Source: Candidatus Faecousia faecavium (GTDB lineage Bacteria; Bacillota; Clostridia; Oscillospirales; Oscillospiraceae). From it: a stretch of 37,980 bases of DNA. Numbering within the stretch: position 1 is the first letter of the stretch; each line of letters begins with the position of its first letter. The notes under the pieces are model-generated. The model was not told the origin of the DNA and made no database searches. It saw only the letters and a program-made list of their open reading frames with translations. The position numbers were made by a program, and so were the translations under genes. Of this stretch, positions 30,471-37,980 are shown piece after piece. Location of the stretch: the NCBI GenBank assembly GCA_018712645.1, contig DVGO01000020.1, positions 1 to 37,980 on the forward strand, written 5' to 3'.

Positions 30471-32126
30471 TTGGCAGAAAAATTGAAAATTATCCCCCTG
30501 GGCGGTCTGGATGAGATCGGTAAGAACATCACCGTCCTGGAGTACGGCAAAGATATGATCGTGATAGACTGCGGTGTCGGTTTCCCGGAAGAAGACATGT
30601 ACGGCGTGGATCTGGTGATCCCGGACTTTTCCTACCTGGCAGCCAATCAGAAAAAACTGCGGGGCTTCTTCATCACCCACGGTCACGAGGACCACATTGG
30701 TTCCATTCCCTATGCCATGCGGGAGGTAAATTGCCCCATCCATGGCACTGCGATGACCAATGGTCTGATCAAGCTGAAGTTGGAAGAGCATCGGCTGGCA
30801 GATAAAGTCAAGCTGATTACCCACAAGCCCGGCGATGTGGTCAAAGCCGGCTGCTTCAGCGTGGAATTCATTCATGTGAATCACTCCATCGCCGACGCAG
30901 TGGCCTTCGCCATCCGCACACCGGTGGGTACGGTGATTTTTACCGGCGACTTCAAAATTGATCCCACCGCCAAAGACGGCATGATGGATCTGGCCCGGCT
31001 GGGACAGCTGGGCAATGACGGTGTGCTGGCGCTGCTGGCAGATTCCACCAATGTTGAGCGCAGCGGCTATACCCCCAGCGAAAAAGTGGTTGCAGAAAGC
31101 CTGGATCGGCAGTTCAAAAACTGCGATCAACGGATTATTGTTACCACCTTCGCCTCCAACATGCACCGGATTCAGTCCGTGCTGACCACCGCCCAGCGTT
31201 ATGGGCGGAAGGTAGCCGTGACCGGCCGGAGCATGGAGAATATGCTGAAGGTTGCCCAGGAGTTGGGCTATCTGAAGGTCAAGCAGGGCACCATTGTGGA
31301 TCTTGCTTCCATCAAGAGCCTGCCCAAGAATAAGATTGTGATCGTTTCCACTGGCTCTCAAGGCGAAAATATGTCGGCTCTGTACCGCATGGCGTTCAAT
31401 ACCCACAAGCAGGTGGAGATCACCTCCGGCGACCGGATCATTATTTCCGCCTCCGCCATTCCCGGCAATGAGAAGGCGGTATCCAAGATCATCAATGAGC
31501 TCTACCGCAAGGGTGCGGATGTGGTATATGAAAAGAGCGAAGGTCTGCACGTCTCTGGCCACGCCTGCCAGGAAGAGTTGAAAATTGTCCACGGACTGGT
31601 CAAGCCCCGGTTCTTCCTTCCTATCCATGGCGAGCAGCGGCACCTGCAGATTCACAGCAAACTGGCTCAGACCATGGGCATGAATCCCCGGAATATTCAC
31701 ATCGGAGAAATCGGCTCCGTGTTTGAACTGACCGGAAAGAGCTGCAAGCTGACCGGCACCGTTCCCGCCGGCAAGGTCTTTGTGGACGGCATCGGCGTGG
31801 GCGACGTAGGCAGCGTGGTGCTGCGGGATCGCAAGCATTTGGCGGAGGATGGCATGATTGTCGTCTGCGTCAACCTCAGTTCCGAGGACGGCTCTGTGAT
31901 TACCGGACCGGATATCATCACCAGAGGCTTTATCTATGTGAAGGAATCCGAGGATCTGATGACTTCTTTGCAGGATGTGGCCATGGAGGCCATCGAGCGC
32001 TGCCAGCGCAAGCATGTCCGGGATTGGTCCGCCATCAAGTCCGCCATCAAGAACGATTTAAGCGGATACCTGTATAAGACCACCAAGCGCAATCCCATGA
32101 TTCTGCCCGTTATTTCCGAAATCTGA
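30471..32126 (+). CDS. rnj: Ribonuclease J
   Basis: Metallo-beta-lactamase/beta-CASP ribonuclease with endo- and 5'-3' exonuclease activity, central to mRNA turnover and rRNA maturation in Firmicutes. 551 residues: the zinc motif HGHEDH at 70-75, VNHSIADAVAF, FTGDFKID, the ADSTN loop, beta-CASP motifs VTTFASNMHR and VTGRSM, SGHACQEELK and the C-terminal PIHGEQRHL and oligomerisation domain. The start is TTG 30471 (LAEKLKIIPLGGLDEIGKN), 7 bp after AAAGGAG; an in-frame extension upstream is rejected because it covers the hairpin leader and lacks similarity. Confidence 0.95.
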   Translation: MAEKLKIIPLGGLDEIGKNITVLEYGKDMIVIDCGVGFPEEDMYGVDLVIPDFSYLAANQKKLRGFFITHGHEDHIGSIPYAMREVNCPIHGTAMTNGLIKLKLEEHRLADKVKLITHKPGDVVKAGCFSVEFIHVNHSIADAVAFAIRTPVGTVIFTGDFKIDPTAKDGMMDLARLGQLGNDGVLALLADSTNVERSGYTPSEKVVAESLDRQFKNCDQRIIVTTFASNMHRIQSVLTTAQRYGRKVAVTGRSMENMLKVAQELGYLKVKQGTIVDLASIKSLPKNKIVIVSTGSQGENMSALYRMAFNTHKQVEITSGDRIIISASAIPGNEKAVSKIINELYRKGADVVYEKSEGLHVSGHACQEELKIVHGLVKPRFFLPIHGEQRHLQIHSKLAQTMGMNPRNIHIGEIGSVFELTGKSCKLTGTVPAGKVFVDGIGVGDVGSVVLRDRKHLAEDGMIVVCVNLSSEDGSVITGPDIITRGFIYVKESEDLMTSLQDVAMEAIERCQRKHVRDWSAIKSAIKNDLSGYLYKTTKRNPMILPVISEI

Positions 32127-32132
32127 CCCAAA

Positions 32133-32163
32133 AAGCCGCCCTTTCTGCATAAGGGCGGCTTTG
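32133..32163 (+). terminator. Terminator of rnj
   Basis: AAGCCGCCCTT (32133-32143) and AAGGGCGGCTT (32151-32161) form eleven pairs with a 7-nt loop; the tail is TTGATT, a modest U-tract. Confidence 0.82.
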
Positions 32164-32190
32164 ATTATAAGTTACCATCAGGAGAACAAT

Positions 32191-33108
32191 ATGCGCTACT
32201 ATTTTGCCCCTATGGAAGGTCTGACCGACCGGGTATTCCGGCGGCTGCACCATCAGTTCTTTCCCGGCATTGACCGGTACTATATGCCCTTCTTCTCCCC
32301 TACCATCCACCGCCAGCTCACCGCCCGGGAGCAGCTGGAACTGCCAAAGGCGGACAGTGTAGGCTTTACCGCCATTCCCCAGGTATTGACGAAGGCTGCG
32401 GAGGACTTCGTGTGGATGGCACAGGTCTGTGAGGATTTGGGATACCCGGAAATCAATCTCAACGTGGGCTGCCCTTCCGGAACCGTGGTTGCCAAAGGAA
32501 AAGGCAGCGGTATGCTGAGAGACCTTGCCGCTCTGGATCGGTTTCTGGAGCAGATCTTCGAATACTCCCCTATCCCCATCTCCGTCAAAACCCGGATTGG
32601 TATGGAATCGGCAGAGGAATTTCCGGCAATTCTGAAAATCTATAACCGCTACCCCATCCGGGAGCTGACCATTCATCCCCGGCCCCGCAGTCAGTTTTAT
32701 AATGGGAAAGTGGATATGGATGCCTTTTCCTATGCATCCGAGCACAGCGCAAATCCGCTGTGCTACAACGGCGATATCCGCTCCTTGGAGCAGGCCCAAG
32801 GGTTACAGGCTCAGTATCCCCAGGTTCAATCCATCATGATTGGCCGGGGACTTCTGGCAGACCCGGGAATGCTGTCCGGCGGCACGGATATTGTCAAGCT
32901 GGAAGCGTTCATGGATGCCCTGCTGGAAAGTTACTTACAGGAATTCGGCGGAAGCCGCAATGCCATGTTCCGCTTGAAAGAACATTGGAGTTACCTGTTC
33001 CCCCAGTATCCAGGCTGTGAAAAACTGTGGAAGCAGCTGCGCAAAACCACGGATCTAGCCCAATATCAAACCATTACCCGGGAATTTTTTGCCAGAGTCC
33101 GGGACTGA
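32191..33108 (+). CDS. tRNA-dihydrouridine synthase (first of two)
   Basis: FMN enzyme that reduces uridine in tRNA D-loops. 305 residues with the barrel start YYFAPMEGLTDRVFR, the catalytic cysteine Cys94 in NLNVGCPSGTVVAKGKGSGML, SVKTRIGM, TIHPRPRSQFYNG and CYNGDI, ending in the helical domain (FRLKEHWSYL). It is clearly different from the DusB-type gene at 36.7 kb and closer to the short Clostridial Dus type. Start ATG 32191 follows CAGGAGAA. The subclass cannot be settled by eye. Confidence 0.93.
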   Translation: MRYYFAPMEGLTDRVFRRLHHQFFPGIDRYYMPFFSPTIHRQLTAREQLELPKADSVGFTAIPQVLTKAAEDFVWMAQVCEDLGYPEINLNVGCPSGTVVAKGKGSGMLRDLAALDRFLEQIFEYSPIPISVKTRIGMESAEEFPAILKIYNRYPIRELTIHPRPRSQFYNGKVDMDAFSYASEHSANPLCYNGDIRSLEQAQGLQAQYPQVQSIMIGRGLLADPGMLSGGTDIVKLEAFMDALLESYLQEFGGSRNAMFRLKEHWSYLFPQYPGCEKLWKQLRKTTDLAQYQTITREFFARVRD

Positions 33109-33175
33109 TTGTTTCCAGACACGGAAGGTATAGAGAGGTGTTTTTTGCCATACCCTATTACCGGGTGATGGTAGC

Positions 33176-33652
33176 ATGAAAAAAAGTCCTTGGAAAACGT
33201 ATCTGTTCTGGATTCTGTTATCCGTTGGTGTGGGTGCTTTGTCGGGTTGGGTAAGCCGGGATGGCATGCAGCTTTACCAGCAGTCCATTTTCAAGCCGCC
33301 CCTGTCTCCGCCGGCTGTTGTATTTCCCATTGTGTGGAGCATTCTGTTTGTCCTAATGGGAATCAGCGCCGCCCGGGTCAGTCTGGCACCGCCTTCCCAA
33401 GCCAGAAGTTGGGGGCTGAATCTATTTGTGATACAGCTGGCGGTAAATTTCCTGTGGAGTCCAATCTTTTTCAACGCACAGGCTTTCGGCTTGGCCTTTC
33501 TTTGGCTGATCCTGCTGCTGGGCTTGGTGTTGGGGATGATTCTTCTTTTCCGGAAAGCAGACGCCCTGGCTGCCTGGATCCAGATTCCCTATCTGCTCTG
33601 GCTGACCTTTGCCGGATATCTGAACCTAGGGGTATGGTATCTGAACAAATAA
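33176..33652 (+). CDS. tspO: TspO/MBR family protein
   Basis: A 158-residue five-helix membrane protein related to the mitochondrial translocator protein; members bind porphyrins and act as sensors or in tetrapyrrole handling. Typical features are the first loop FKPPLSPPAVVFPIVWSILFVLMGISA (helix 2), the tryptophan/asparagine-rich NFLWSPIFF, and PYLLWLTFAGYLNLGVWYLN at the end. The Shine-Dalgarno signal ahead of the ATG is weak (GGTGATGG). Confidence 0.92.
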   Translation: MKKSPWKTYLFWILLSVGVGALSGWVSRDGMQLYQQSIFKPPLSPPAVVFPIVWSILFVLMGISAARVSLAPPSQARSWGLNLFVIQLAVNFLWSPIFFNAQAFGLAFLWLILLLGLVLGMILLFRKADALAAWIQIPYLLWLTFAGYLNLGVWYLNK

Positions 33653-33668
33653 CTTCACGAAAGCAATT

Positions 33669-33692
33669 GCGCCCGGGAAATTTCCCGGGCGC
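33669..33692. terminator. 24-nt perfect palindrome between convergent tspO and GH3 genes
   Basis: GCGCCCGGGAAA followed by its exact complement. It forms a stem of nine or more GC-rich pairs that would serve as a hairpin on either strand. The T-tracts are poor (TGATTGTTT on plus, AATTGCTTT on minus). Confidence 0.75.
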
Positions 33693-33705
33693 TGATTGTT
33701 TATGT

Positions 33706-36177
33706 TTAGCCAATATACTCCCTTTGAATGGCACTGTCCAGAACCGCCTTGATCACATTGGCGCAGCAGCGGCGCACATCTTCCTGGCGGATCAGGCCGG
33801 ACTTGACTCCCTGCAGAATTTCTTTCTTGTAGCTTCCGCCACCGGGCATGATCAAGTCATTGCCTGCCTTCATGGCAATGGCACTGCTGGCAAGTCCCTG
33901 CTTGGTAGAGAACCAGTCCGTCATCACGACCCCTGCAAATCCCCACTCGTTGCGCAAAACCTTGGTACACAGATCATGGCTATTGGGAGAGTAGACACCG
34001 TTTACCCGGTTGTAGGAGGTCATGACGCTCTTAGCGCCGCCTTCCCGGACGCAGATTTCAAAGCTGCGCAGGTAAATTTCCCGCAGCGCCCGCTCGCTGA
34101 CATTGCTGGAGACATAATTACGGTTGTCCTCCTGGTTGTTGCAGGCAAAGTGCTTCACCGTCACATAGAAGCCCTGTTCCTGCTGGACGCCCTTGGTAAT
34201 GGCCGCCGCCATGGTGCCGGACAGCCGGGGATCTTCCGAGAAATACTCAAAATTCCGCCCGCACAAGGGGTTGCGGTGGATATTCACCGCCGGAGCCAGC
34301 CAGAAGGTACAGCCGTATTCTTTCATCTCCCGGAAAATGGCAGTGCCGATTTCCTGCATCAGCTCCCGGTTCCAGGTCTGGGCCAGGGCATTGGCCACCG
34401 GGAATGCTGTGGTATACTGATAAATTACCGTGTCCTTGTTGGGGTCAGCGGTCATCAGCTTTCGGGCAAACTCCGGCAGGGCATCCAATACCGACAGGGC
34501 CATGTCGATGGGCTTGACCTTGCCTTGCTTGTTCACACCGGAACGCTTCTGCACCCGCAGTCCCGCAGGGCCATCGCACAGCGGCACATTGACCAGGCCT
34601 TTGTCCCAGAATTTGGACGTGGTGTTGCCCACGGAGCCCGGCAGGTTAAACCGATTTCCCCCGCCGAACATGCCGTTGCCCACCACAATTTCCACCATGT
34701 CTTTCAGGGAGAGGCTGTCCAGCAGTTTCTGAACCCAAGGTTCCTGGCATTCTTCCGGTGTTTCGTAGGAATAGACAACGGTTTCAATGGCATCGGGGTC
34801 AATATCCACCCGGGGCAGTCCCTCTGCAATCACCGGTGCCGGGAACTGCTTTGCCGCCAGTTCTTCCATAGGCTTCCAGCCGGAGCAGATGTTCCGGTGT
34901 CGGGATACCACTGCTTCCCGCTCCAAGCGCAGAACACCGATAACCACCGTATTGCGGGAAGAATTACCCAGACGCAGGACGTACTCACCTGCCTCCAGCA
35001 CATACGCCCCGTCGGACTGGCGATAGCTTGCCAGATTTTTCAGGTCGAAAGAAAGATCCAGGGTCTGCCGTTCCCCGATGCCCAGCAGCTTTGTCTTGGC
35101 AAAGGCAGCCAGAGACTGGTATTCTTTGGGCAGCTTTCCATTGGGAGCAGATACATACAGCTGCGCCACTTCTTTACCGCCATAGGTACTGCCGGTGTTG
35201 GCAACCGTTGCTTTCACCGTTACCTGGGTTCCCTCCACCCCGATTCCGGCGGAATGGATGGAAAAGGTGGTATAGCTCAGACCATAGCCAAAGGGATAGG
35301 CCGGTTCTACGCCAAAGGAATCGAAATAGCGGTAGCCAACATAGATTCCTTCCTTGTAGTATTCTTCCTCCAGATTGCCGTTGAGATAGCTGTACTCCTT
35401 GGCAAAGGGGATATCCTCATAATGCTTTGCCCAGGTGTCAGAAAGCTTGCCGGAGGGAGTCACAATGCCGCTGAGCACATCGGCAAAGGCGTGTCCGCCT
35501 TCCGTTCCCAGCTGGCACAGGTACAAAATGGCGCCGATTCCGGGAATCTCCCGGGCAAAGGACATATCCATGGCAGAGCCGCAGTTGATGACCAGCAGAA
35601 ATTTGGCATAGTGCTCCGCACAGAAGCGAATAGCCGCCACTTCCTCGTCCGTCAGGTACAGATCCCCTTTTTCCGCTTTCCGGTCTCCGCCTTCTCCTGC
35701 CTGACGGCTCAGCACATAGATGCAGGTGTCTGTATCGCTGGCAGCCACATCAGCCTGGGTGATGGGCCGTCCATGGGGCGCCCGGAAATCATCCAGCATC
35801 ATCTGCATCAGGCTGTCTTTTTTCAGGAAATTGACCCGTTTTTTCTTCTCTGCTTTATAGGCTTTCTGGGCCGCAGTGTAGGCCTTTTCAAAATCTCCAA
35901 TCCATTTGCGGGTGGTGATGGTAAAGCCCCGGTCTTCCATGCCTTCCAGAATGGTCACGGAATGCCGCTCATTCACTTCACCAGAGCCGGTACCACCTTT
36001 GATGGTGCGGGATGCACCGGCTCCGTAAAGCGCCACTTTCTGGGTTGTTAACGGCAAAACGCCCTCATTTTTTAACAAAACCATGCTCTCGCAGGCAGCT
36101 TTATAGGCAACGGTCAGATTGTCTTTCTCCCGTTGGGTAACTTCCTTGCTGTAGCTGGCTTTGGTCAGCAGTTCCAT
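33706..36177 (-). CDS. GH3 beta-glucosidase with permuted domain order
   Basis: An intracellular family GH3 glycoside hydrolase of 823 residues that likely removes terminal beta-linked glucose from plant oligosaccharides. No signal peptide. The domain order is inverted: the alpha/beta domain (SMVLLKNEGVLPL at 31-43, RQAGEGGDR with a likely acid/base region, FGYGLSYTTF) and a fibronectin-III-like domain come first, and the TIM-barrel comes last, with KHFACNNQEDNR and the nucleophile Asp754 in VVMTDWFSTK near the end. The same permutation is known from Ruminococcus albus and Butyrivibrio enzymes. RBS AGGAGGGA. A -10 box (36206-36211) lies upstream. Confidence 0.93.
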   Translation of the reverse strand: MELLTKASYSKEVTQREKDNLTVAYKAACESMVLLKNEGVLPLTTQKVALYGAGASRTIKGGTGSGEVNERHSVTILEGMEDRGFTITTRKWIGDFEKAYTAAQKAYKAEKKKRVNFLKKDSLMQMMLDDFRAPHGRPITQADVAASDTDTCIYVLSRQAGEGGDRKAEKGDLYLTDEEVAAIRFCAEHYAKFLLVINCGSAMDMSFAREIPGIGAILYLCQLGTEGGHAFADVLSGIVTPSGKLSDTWAKHYEDIPFAKEYSYLNGNLEEEYYKEGIYVGYRYFDSFGVEPAYPFGYGLSYTTFSIHSAGIGVEGTQVTVKATVANTGSTYGGKEVAQLYVSAPNGKLPKEYQSLAAFAKTKLLGIGERQTLDLSFDLKNLASYRQSDGAYVLEAGEYVLRLGNSSRNTVVIGVLRLEREAVVSRHRNICSGWKPMEELAAKQFPAPVIAEGLPRVDIDPDAIETVVYSYETPEECQEPWVQKLLDSLSLKDMVEIVVGNGMFGGGNRFNLPGSVGNTTSKFWDKGLVNVPLCDGPAGLRVQKRSGVNKQGKVKPIDMALSVLDALPEFARKLMTADPNKDTVIYQYTTAFPVANALAQTWNRELMQEIGTAIFREMKEYGCTFWLAPAVNIHRNPLCGRNFEYFSEDPRLSGTMAAAITKGVQQEQGFYVTVKHFACNNQEDNRNYVSSNVSERALREIYLRSFEICVREGGAKSVMTSYNRVNGVYSPNSHDLCTKVLRNEWGFAGVVMTDWFSTKQGLASSAIAMKAGNDLIMPGGGSYKKEILQGVKSGLIRQEDVRRCCANVIKAVLDSAIQREYIG

Positions 36178-36205
36178 ACAGAATCCCTCCTGTCTTGTTT
36201 TTTAC

Positions 36206-36211
36206 ATTATA
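36206..36211 (-). promoter_or_regulatory. -10 box of the GH3 gene
   Basis: Perfect TATAAT on the minus strand about 30 bp before the start codon; no good -35 at 17 bp, which suggests dependence on an activator. Confidence 0.5.
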
Positions 36212-36359
36212 ATCGATTCCCATCGTTTTTTCCACACCCATTTCCGGAAATCCCCGGAATTCTCTGTTAAGAAATTGTAACAGTCGCGTATGCACTGTTT
36301 CGCAGGGTATAAATCCGCTTGGTTCTGGCAAGACTTACCTCCAAAGGAGGCGGTAAAAT

Positions 36360-36620
36360 ATGGTAAAAGGAATTTCCCGTCAGGTCATTGTGGTCCACGC
36401 CCCGGAGCCGAAACTCTTTGAGCAGGCCATTTTCATTCTGAAAGATGATGCGGTGGCCTCGGGAATCACCGACGAAGCCCTTCTGAAAGAAGCTCAGCAG
36501 GCCATTCATGGCTCCGAGCGGCAAGGGAAAAGGCGGCATCTGTATCTGTATGGTGCGGTCTGGGCCGCCGGCGGTGCGCTGCTGACAGGGCTTGTCTGGG
36601 TGATTACCCTGTTGTTTTGA
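36360..36620 (+). CDS. Small conserved-looking protein with one C-terminal membrane helix
   Basis: An 86-residue protein with a strong AAAGGAGG ribosome binding site. The N-terminal half (MVKGISRQVIVVHAPEPKLFEQAIFILKDDAV) is soluble and mixed alpha/beta; residues about 63-85 form a single hydrophobic helix at the very end, so it may be a tail-anchored protein. I do not recognise a family. The gene is divergent from the GH3 gene and upstream of dusB, which has its own promoter. Confidence 0.78.
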   Translation: MVKGISRQVIVVHAPEPKLFEQAIFILKDDAVASGITDEALLKEAQQAIHGSERQGKRRHLYLYGAVWAAGGALLTGLVWVITLLF

Positions 36621-36621
36621 C

Positions 36622-36650
36622 TTGCGAAGGGCTCCCAAATGTAGTATAAT
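36622..36650 (+). promoter_or_regulatory. Promoter of dusB
   Basis: TTGCGA (36622-36627), 17 bp, TATAAT (36645-36650), giving a leader of about 60 nt. Confidence 0.78.
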
Positions 36651-36670
36651 GCAGGAAAAATCCTGATTTA

Positions 36671-36702
36671 TCCTTTCTACGGCAGCTTCGCCAGAGAAAG
36701 GA
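36671..36702 (+). promoter_or_regulatory. Leader hairpin of dusB
   Basis: TCCTTTCT (36671-36678) and AGAAAGGA (36695-36702) pair perfectly, with an inner GGC (36681-36683) / GCC (36690-36692) stem. The right arm contains the AAAGGA Shine-Dalgarno-like sequence, although it is 16 bp from the start codon; a weaker GAGAG lies closer. It may modulate translation. Confidence 0.5.
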
Positions 36703-36718
36703 CAGAAAGAGAGAAACC

Positions 36719-37684
36719 ATGCAAATCGGCAATTTGAACGTAACCAATCCCCTGTTCCTGGCCCCCATGGCCGGTGTCACGGACTGGGCTTTTCGTACCA
36801 TCTGCGCCCAGCTGGGTGCCGGTGTTACGGTAACGGAGATGGTCTCCTCCCGGGCGCTGGTGTACAAAGACCAGAAAAGTGCCAAGCTGCTGCGCAAAAA
36901 CGAAGGCAGTCTCTGCGGCGCCCAGATTTTCGGCAACGATCCCCAGATTATGGCTCAGGCAGCCCAGATGGCGCTGGAAATCTCCGGCTGTGATTTTCTG
37001 GACATCAATATGGGCTGTCCCATGCCCAAAATTGCCAATTCCGGCGACGGCTGCGGTCTGATGCGCACCCCGGAGCTGGCAGGCAAAATTGTAGAGGCTG
37101 TGGTTCAGGCAGTTTCCGTGCCGGTTACCGTCAAGTGCCGCCTAGGCTGGGATAAGGGGAGCATCAATGTGCTGGACTTCACCAAACGGATGGAAGACAG
37201 CGGCGCAGCAATGGTGGCAGTCCACGGCCGTACCCGGAGTATGCTCTACACCGGTGTTGCCGACTGGGACACCATCCGCAAGGTCAAGGAGCAGCTGTCC
37301 ATCCCCGTGGTGGCCAACGGGGACATTACCGACGGAGCCGCAGCTGTCCGGTGCCAGAAGCGCACGGGAGCGGACGGTCTGATGATTGGAAGAAGCGTTT
37401 TCGGCGATCCCTGGATTTTCCAGGAGGTTCAGGCTGCACTGGCAGGCCAGGAGTATGCCGGGCGTCCCTGTCTGAAAGACCGGATTGATGTCGCGCTGCA
37501 GCAGTTCCGGCTTTCAGAGCAAGATCACGGGGAACACATCGCCTGTCTGGAAGCCAGAAAGCATTTTGCCTGGTATCTGCGGGGTGTGGCCCACAGCAGC
37601 TACTACAAAAACCAGATCACTTCCCTCAACACCATGGAAGATATTTACCGGGTGGCGAAGGATGTGGTGCGGGATCTTCGGTAA
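36719..37684 (+). CDS. dusB: tRNA-dihydrouridine synthase B type
   Basis: FMN-dependent tRNA-dihydrouridine synthase of 321 residues. MQIGNLNVTNPLFLAPMAGVTDWAFR, EMVSSRALVY, catalytic Cys100 in DINMGCPMPKI, VTVKCRLGWD, VHGRTRSMLYTGVADWD, VVANGDITD, LMIGRSVFGDPW and the C-terminal KHFAWYLRGV match DusB closely. The segment after the catalytic cysteine reads NSGDGCGLM where NGEGSALM is more usual. In many Firmicutes dusB lies beside other translation genes; here it has its own promoter. Confidence 0.95.
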   Translation: MQIGNLNVTNPLFLAPMAGVTDWAFRTICAQLGAGVTVTEMVSSRALVYKDQKSAKLLRKNEGSLCGAQIFGNDPQIMAQAAQMALEISGCDFLDINMGCPMPKIANSGDGCGLMRTPELAGKIVEAVVQAVSVPVTVKCRLGWDKGSINVLDFTKRMEDSGAAMVAVHGRTRSMLYTGVADWDTIRKVKEQLSIPVVANGDITDGAAAVRCQKRTGADGLMIGRSVFGDPWIFQEVQAALAGQEYAGRPCLKDRIDVALQQFRLSEQDHGEHIACLEARKHFAWYLRGVAHSSYYKNQITSLNTMEDIYRVAKDVVRDLR

Positions 37685-37716
37685 GATTCCAGAAATTGTC
37701 TGTGATAAAATTTCAG

Positions 37717-37766
37717 CCGTTTCATACCCTAAGTCAGAGGTGAGGGGTATGAAACGGTTTGTTTTT
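37717..37766 (+). promoter_or_regulatory. Start-codon hairpin with U-rich tail
   Basis: CCGTTTCATACCC (37717-37729) and GGGTATGAAACGG (37745-37757) are perfectly complementary over 13 bp, extendable by G-U and A-U pairs. The right arm contains the ATG (37749) of the next gene, the 15-nt loop carries its GAGGTGAG ribosome binding site, and TTTGTTTTT follows. It could work as a dusB terminator, as a translational lock on the next gene, or both. Confidence 0.7.
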
Positions 37767-37980
37767 CTGCTGATGGTGTGTCTGCCGCTGCTGGCTTTGC
37801 CGGTCCGGGCAGAGCCGATCAAGTGGGTGGATTTTGATGTTTCCTATGAATCCATGAAATATGCGCTGGAGCAGGACATTGCCACGTTTGACCAGGAAAA
37901 GCACATCTCCTGGATTGACATTCTGGCGCTGGCAGCCTGCCGCACCGGCGGAAAATGCGGCCTTGCCTCGGTTCGTCAGG
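37749..37980 (+). CDS. Secreted protein, N-terminal part (cut by the window edge)
   Basis: 77 codons are visible. MKRFVFLLMVCLPLLALPVRA is a clear Sec signal peptide with a predicted cleavage after ARA-like VRA; the mature part begins EPIKWVDFDVSYESMKYALEQD and contains WIDILALAACRTGG. I do not assign a family; similar starts occur in exported cell-wall proteins of this lineage, but nothing catalytic is visible yet. Its start codon is buried in the hairpin described separately. Confidence 0.75.
   Translation, partial: MKRFVFLLMVCLPLLALPVRAEPIKWVDFDVSYESMKYALEQDIATFDQEKHISWIDILALAACRTGGKCGLASVRQ

Noticed and set aside
33190..36051. A 953-codon open frame on the plus strand
   Set aside because: It runs through tspO in another frame and antisense to the GH3 gene; no start signal and no recognisable domains.
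36267..36638. Minus-strand 123-codon frame upstream of the GH3 gene
   Set aside because: Antisense to the small plus-strand gene at 36360, which has a strong AAAGGAGG site; the minus frame has none.

Overview
The window looks like chromosomal DNA of an anaerobic gut Clostridia bacterium, most likely of the Oscillospirales (Ruminococcaceae/Oscillospiraceae) group. The reasons are a moderately high GC content, strong AGGAGG-type ribosome binding sites with some GTG and TTG starts, near-consensus TTGACA-N17-TATAAT promoters, and lineage-typical families (GGGtGRT protein with a NifU-like partner, DUF1540, four-cysteine DUF6472-like protein, Spo0A-type regulator, L-box lysine riboswitch, domain-permuted GH3 beta-glucosidase). 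No rRNA, tRNA or CRISPR array was seen.

Region 1 (1-2.9 kb): the right end of an integrated mobile element carries the C-terminal part of a large serine recombinase. Its end lies inside a sensor histidine kinase gene (minus strand) and cuts it in the G1 box of the ATP-binding domain. The partner OmpR-type response regulator is intact. Region 2 (2.9-5.8 kb): minus-strand rpe and a promoter-driven pair, NifU-like scaffold plus GGGtGRT protein, then a tiny plus-strand DUF1540 gene. Region 3 (5.9-17.4 kb, all plus): HtrA-type protease, a Spo0A-like regulator, an LCP cell-wall ligase, a BlaI-type repressor, a GlmU-acetyltransferase-like beta-helix protein with glmM, an XRE regulator with a 16-bp palindromic operator overlapping 5-formyl-THF cyclo-ligase, a membrane protein, a DUF1643 protein, a YfcE phosphodiesterase, a four-cysteine miniprotein and a zincin-like lipoprotein.

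Region 4 (17.4-22.1 kb): a CBS-pair protein and lysA on the minus strand, the latter behind a lysine riboswitch with its own terminator; then a hemolysin III/PAQR membrane protein and a CstA-type transporter on the plus strand. Region 5 (22.1-30.2 kb): an apparent eight-gene minus-strand operon gdpP - two tandem paralogous small membrane proteins - rplI - dnaB - tilS - hpt - ftsH, joining two clusters that are separate in Bacillus, with one promoter and one terminator visible. Region 6 (30.2-38 kb): ribonuclease J with a structured leader and TTG start, two different tRNA-dihydrouridine synthases, TspO, a permuted GH3 beta-glucosidase, a small membrane protein, and the start of a secreted protein whose start codon is inside a 13-bp hairpin.

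The most unusual signals are the element insertion that disables the kinase, the structured leaders (rnj, dusB, last gene, NifU-like operon), the Spo0A-like regulator with an altered acidic pocket, and the tandem small membrane proteins inside the gdpP-ftsH operon. All functional statements come from reading the sequence by eye; no database search was possible.
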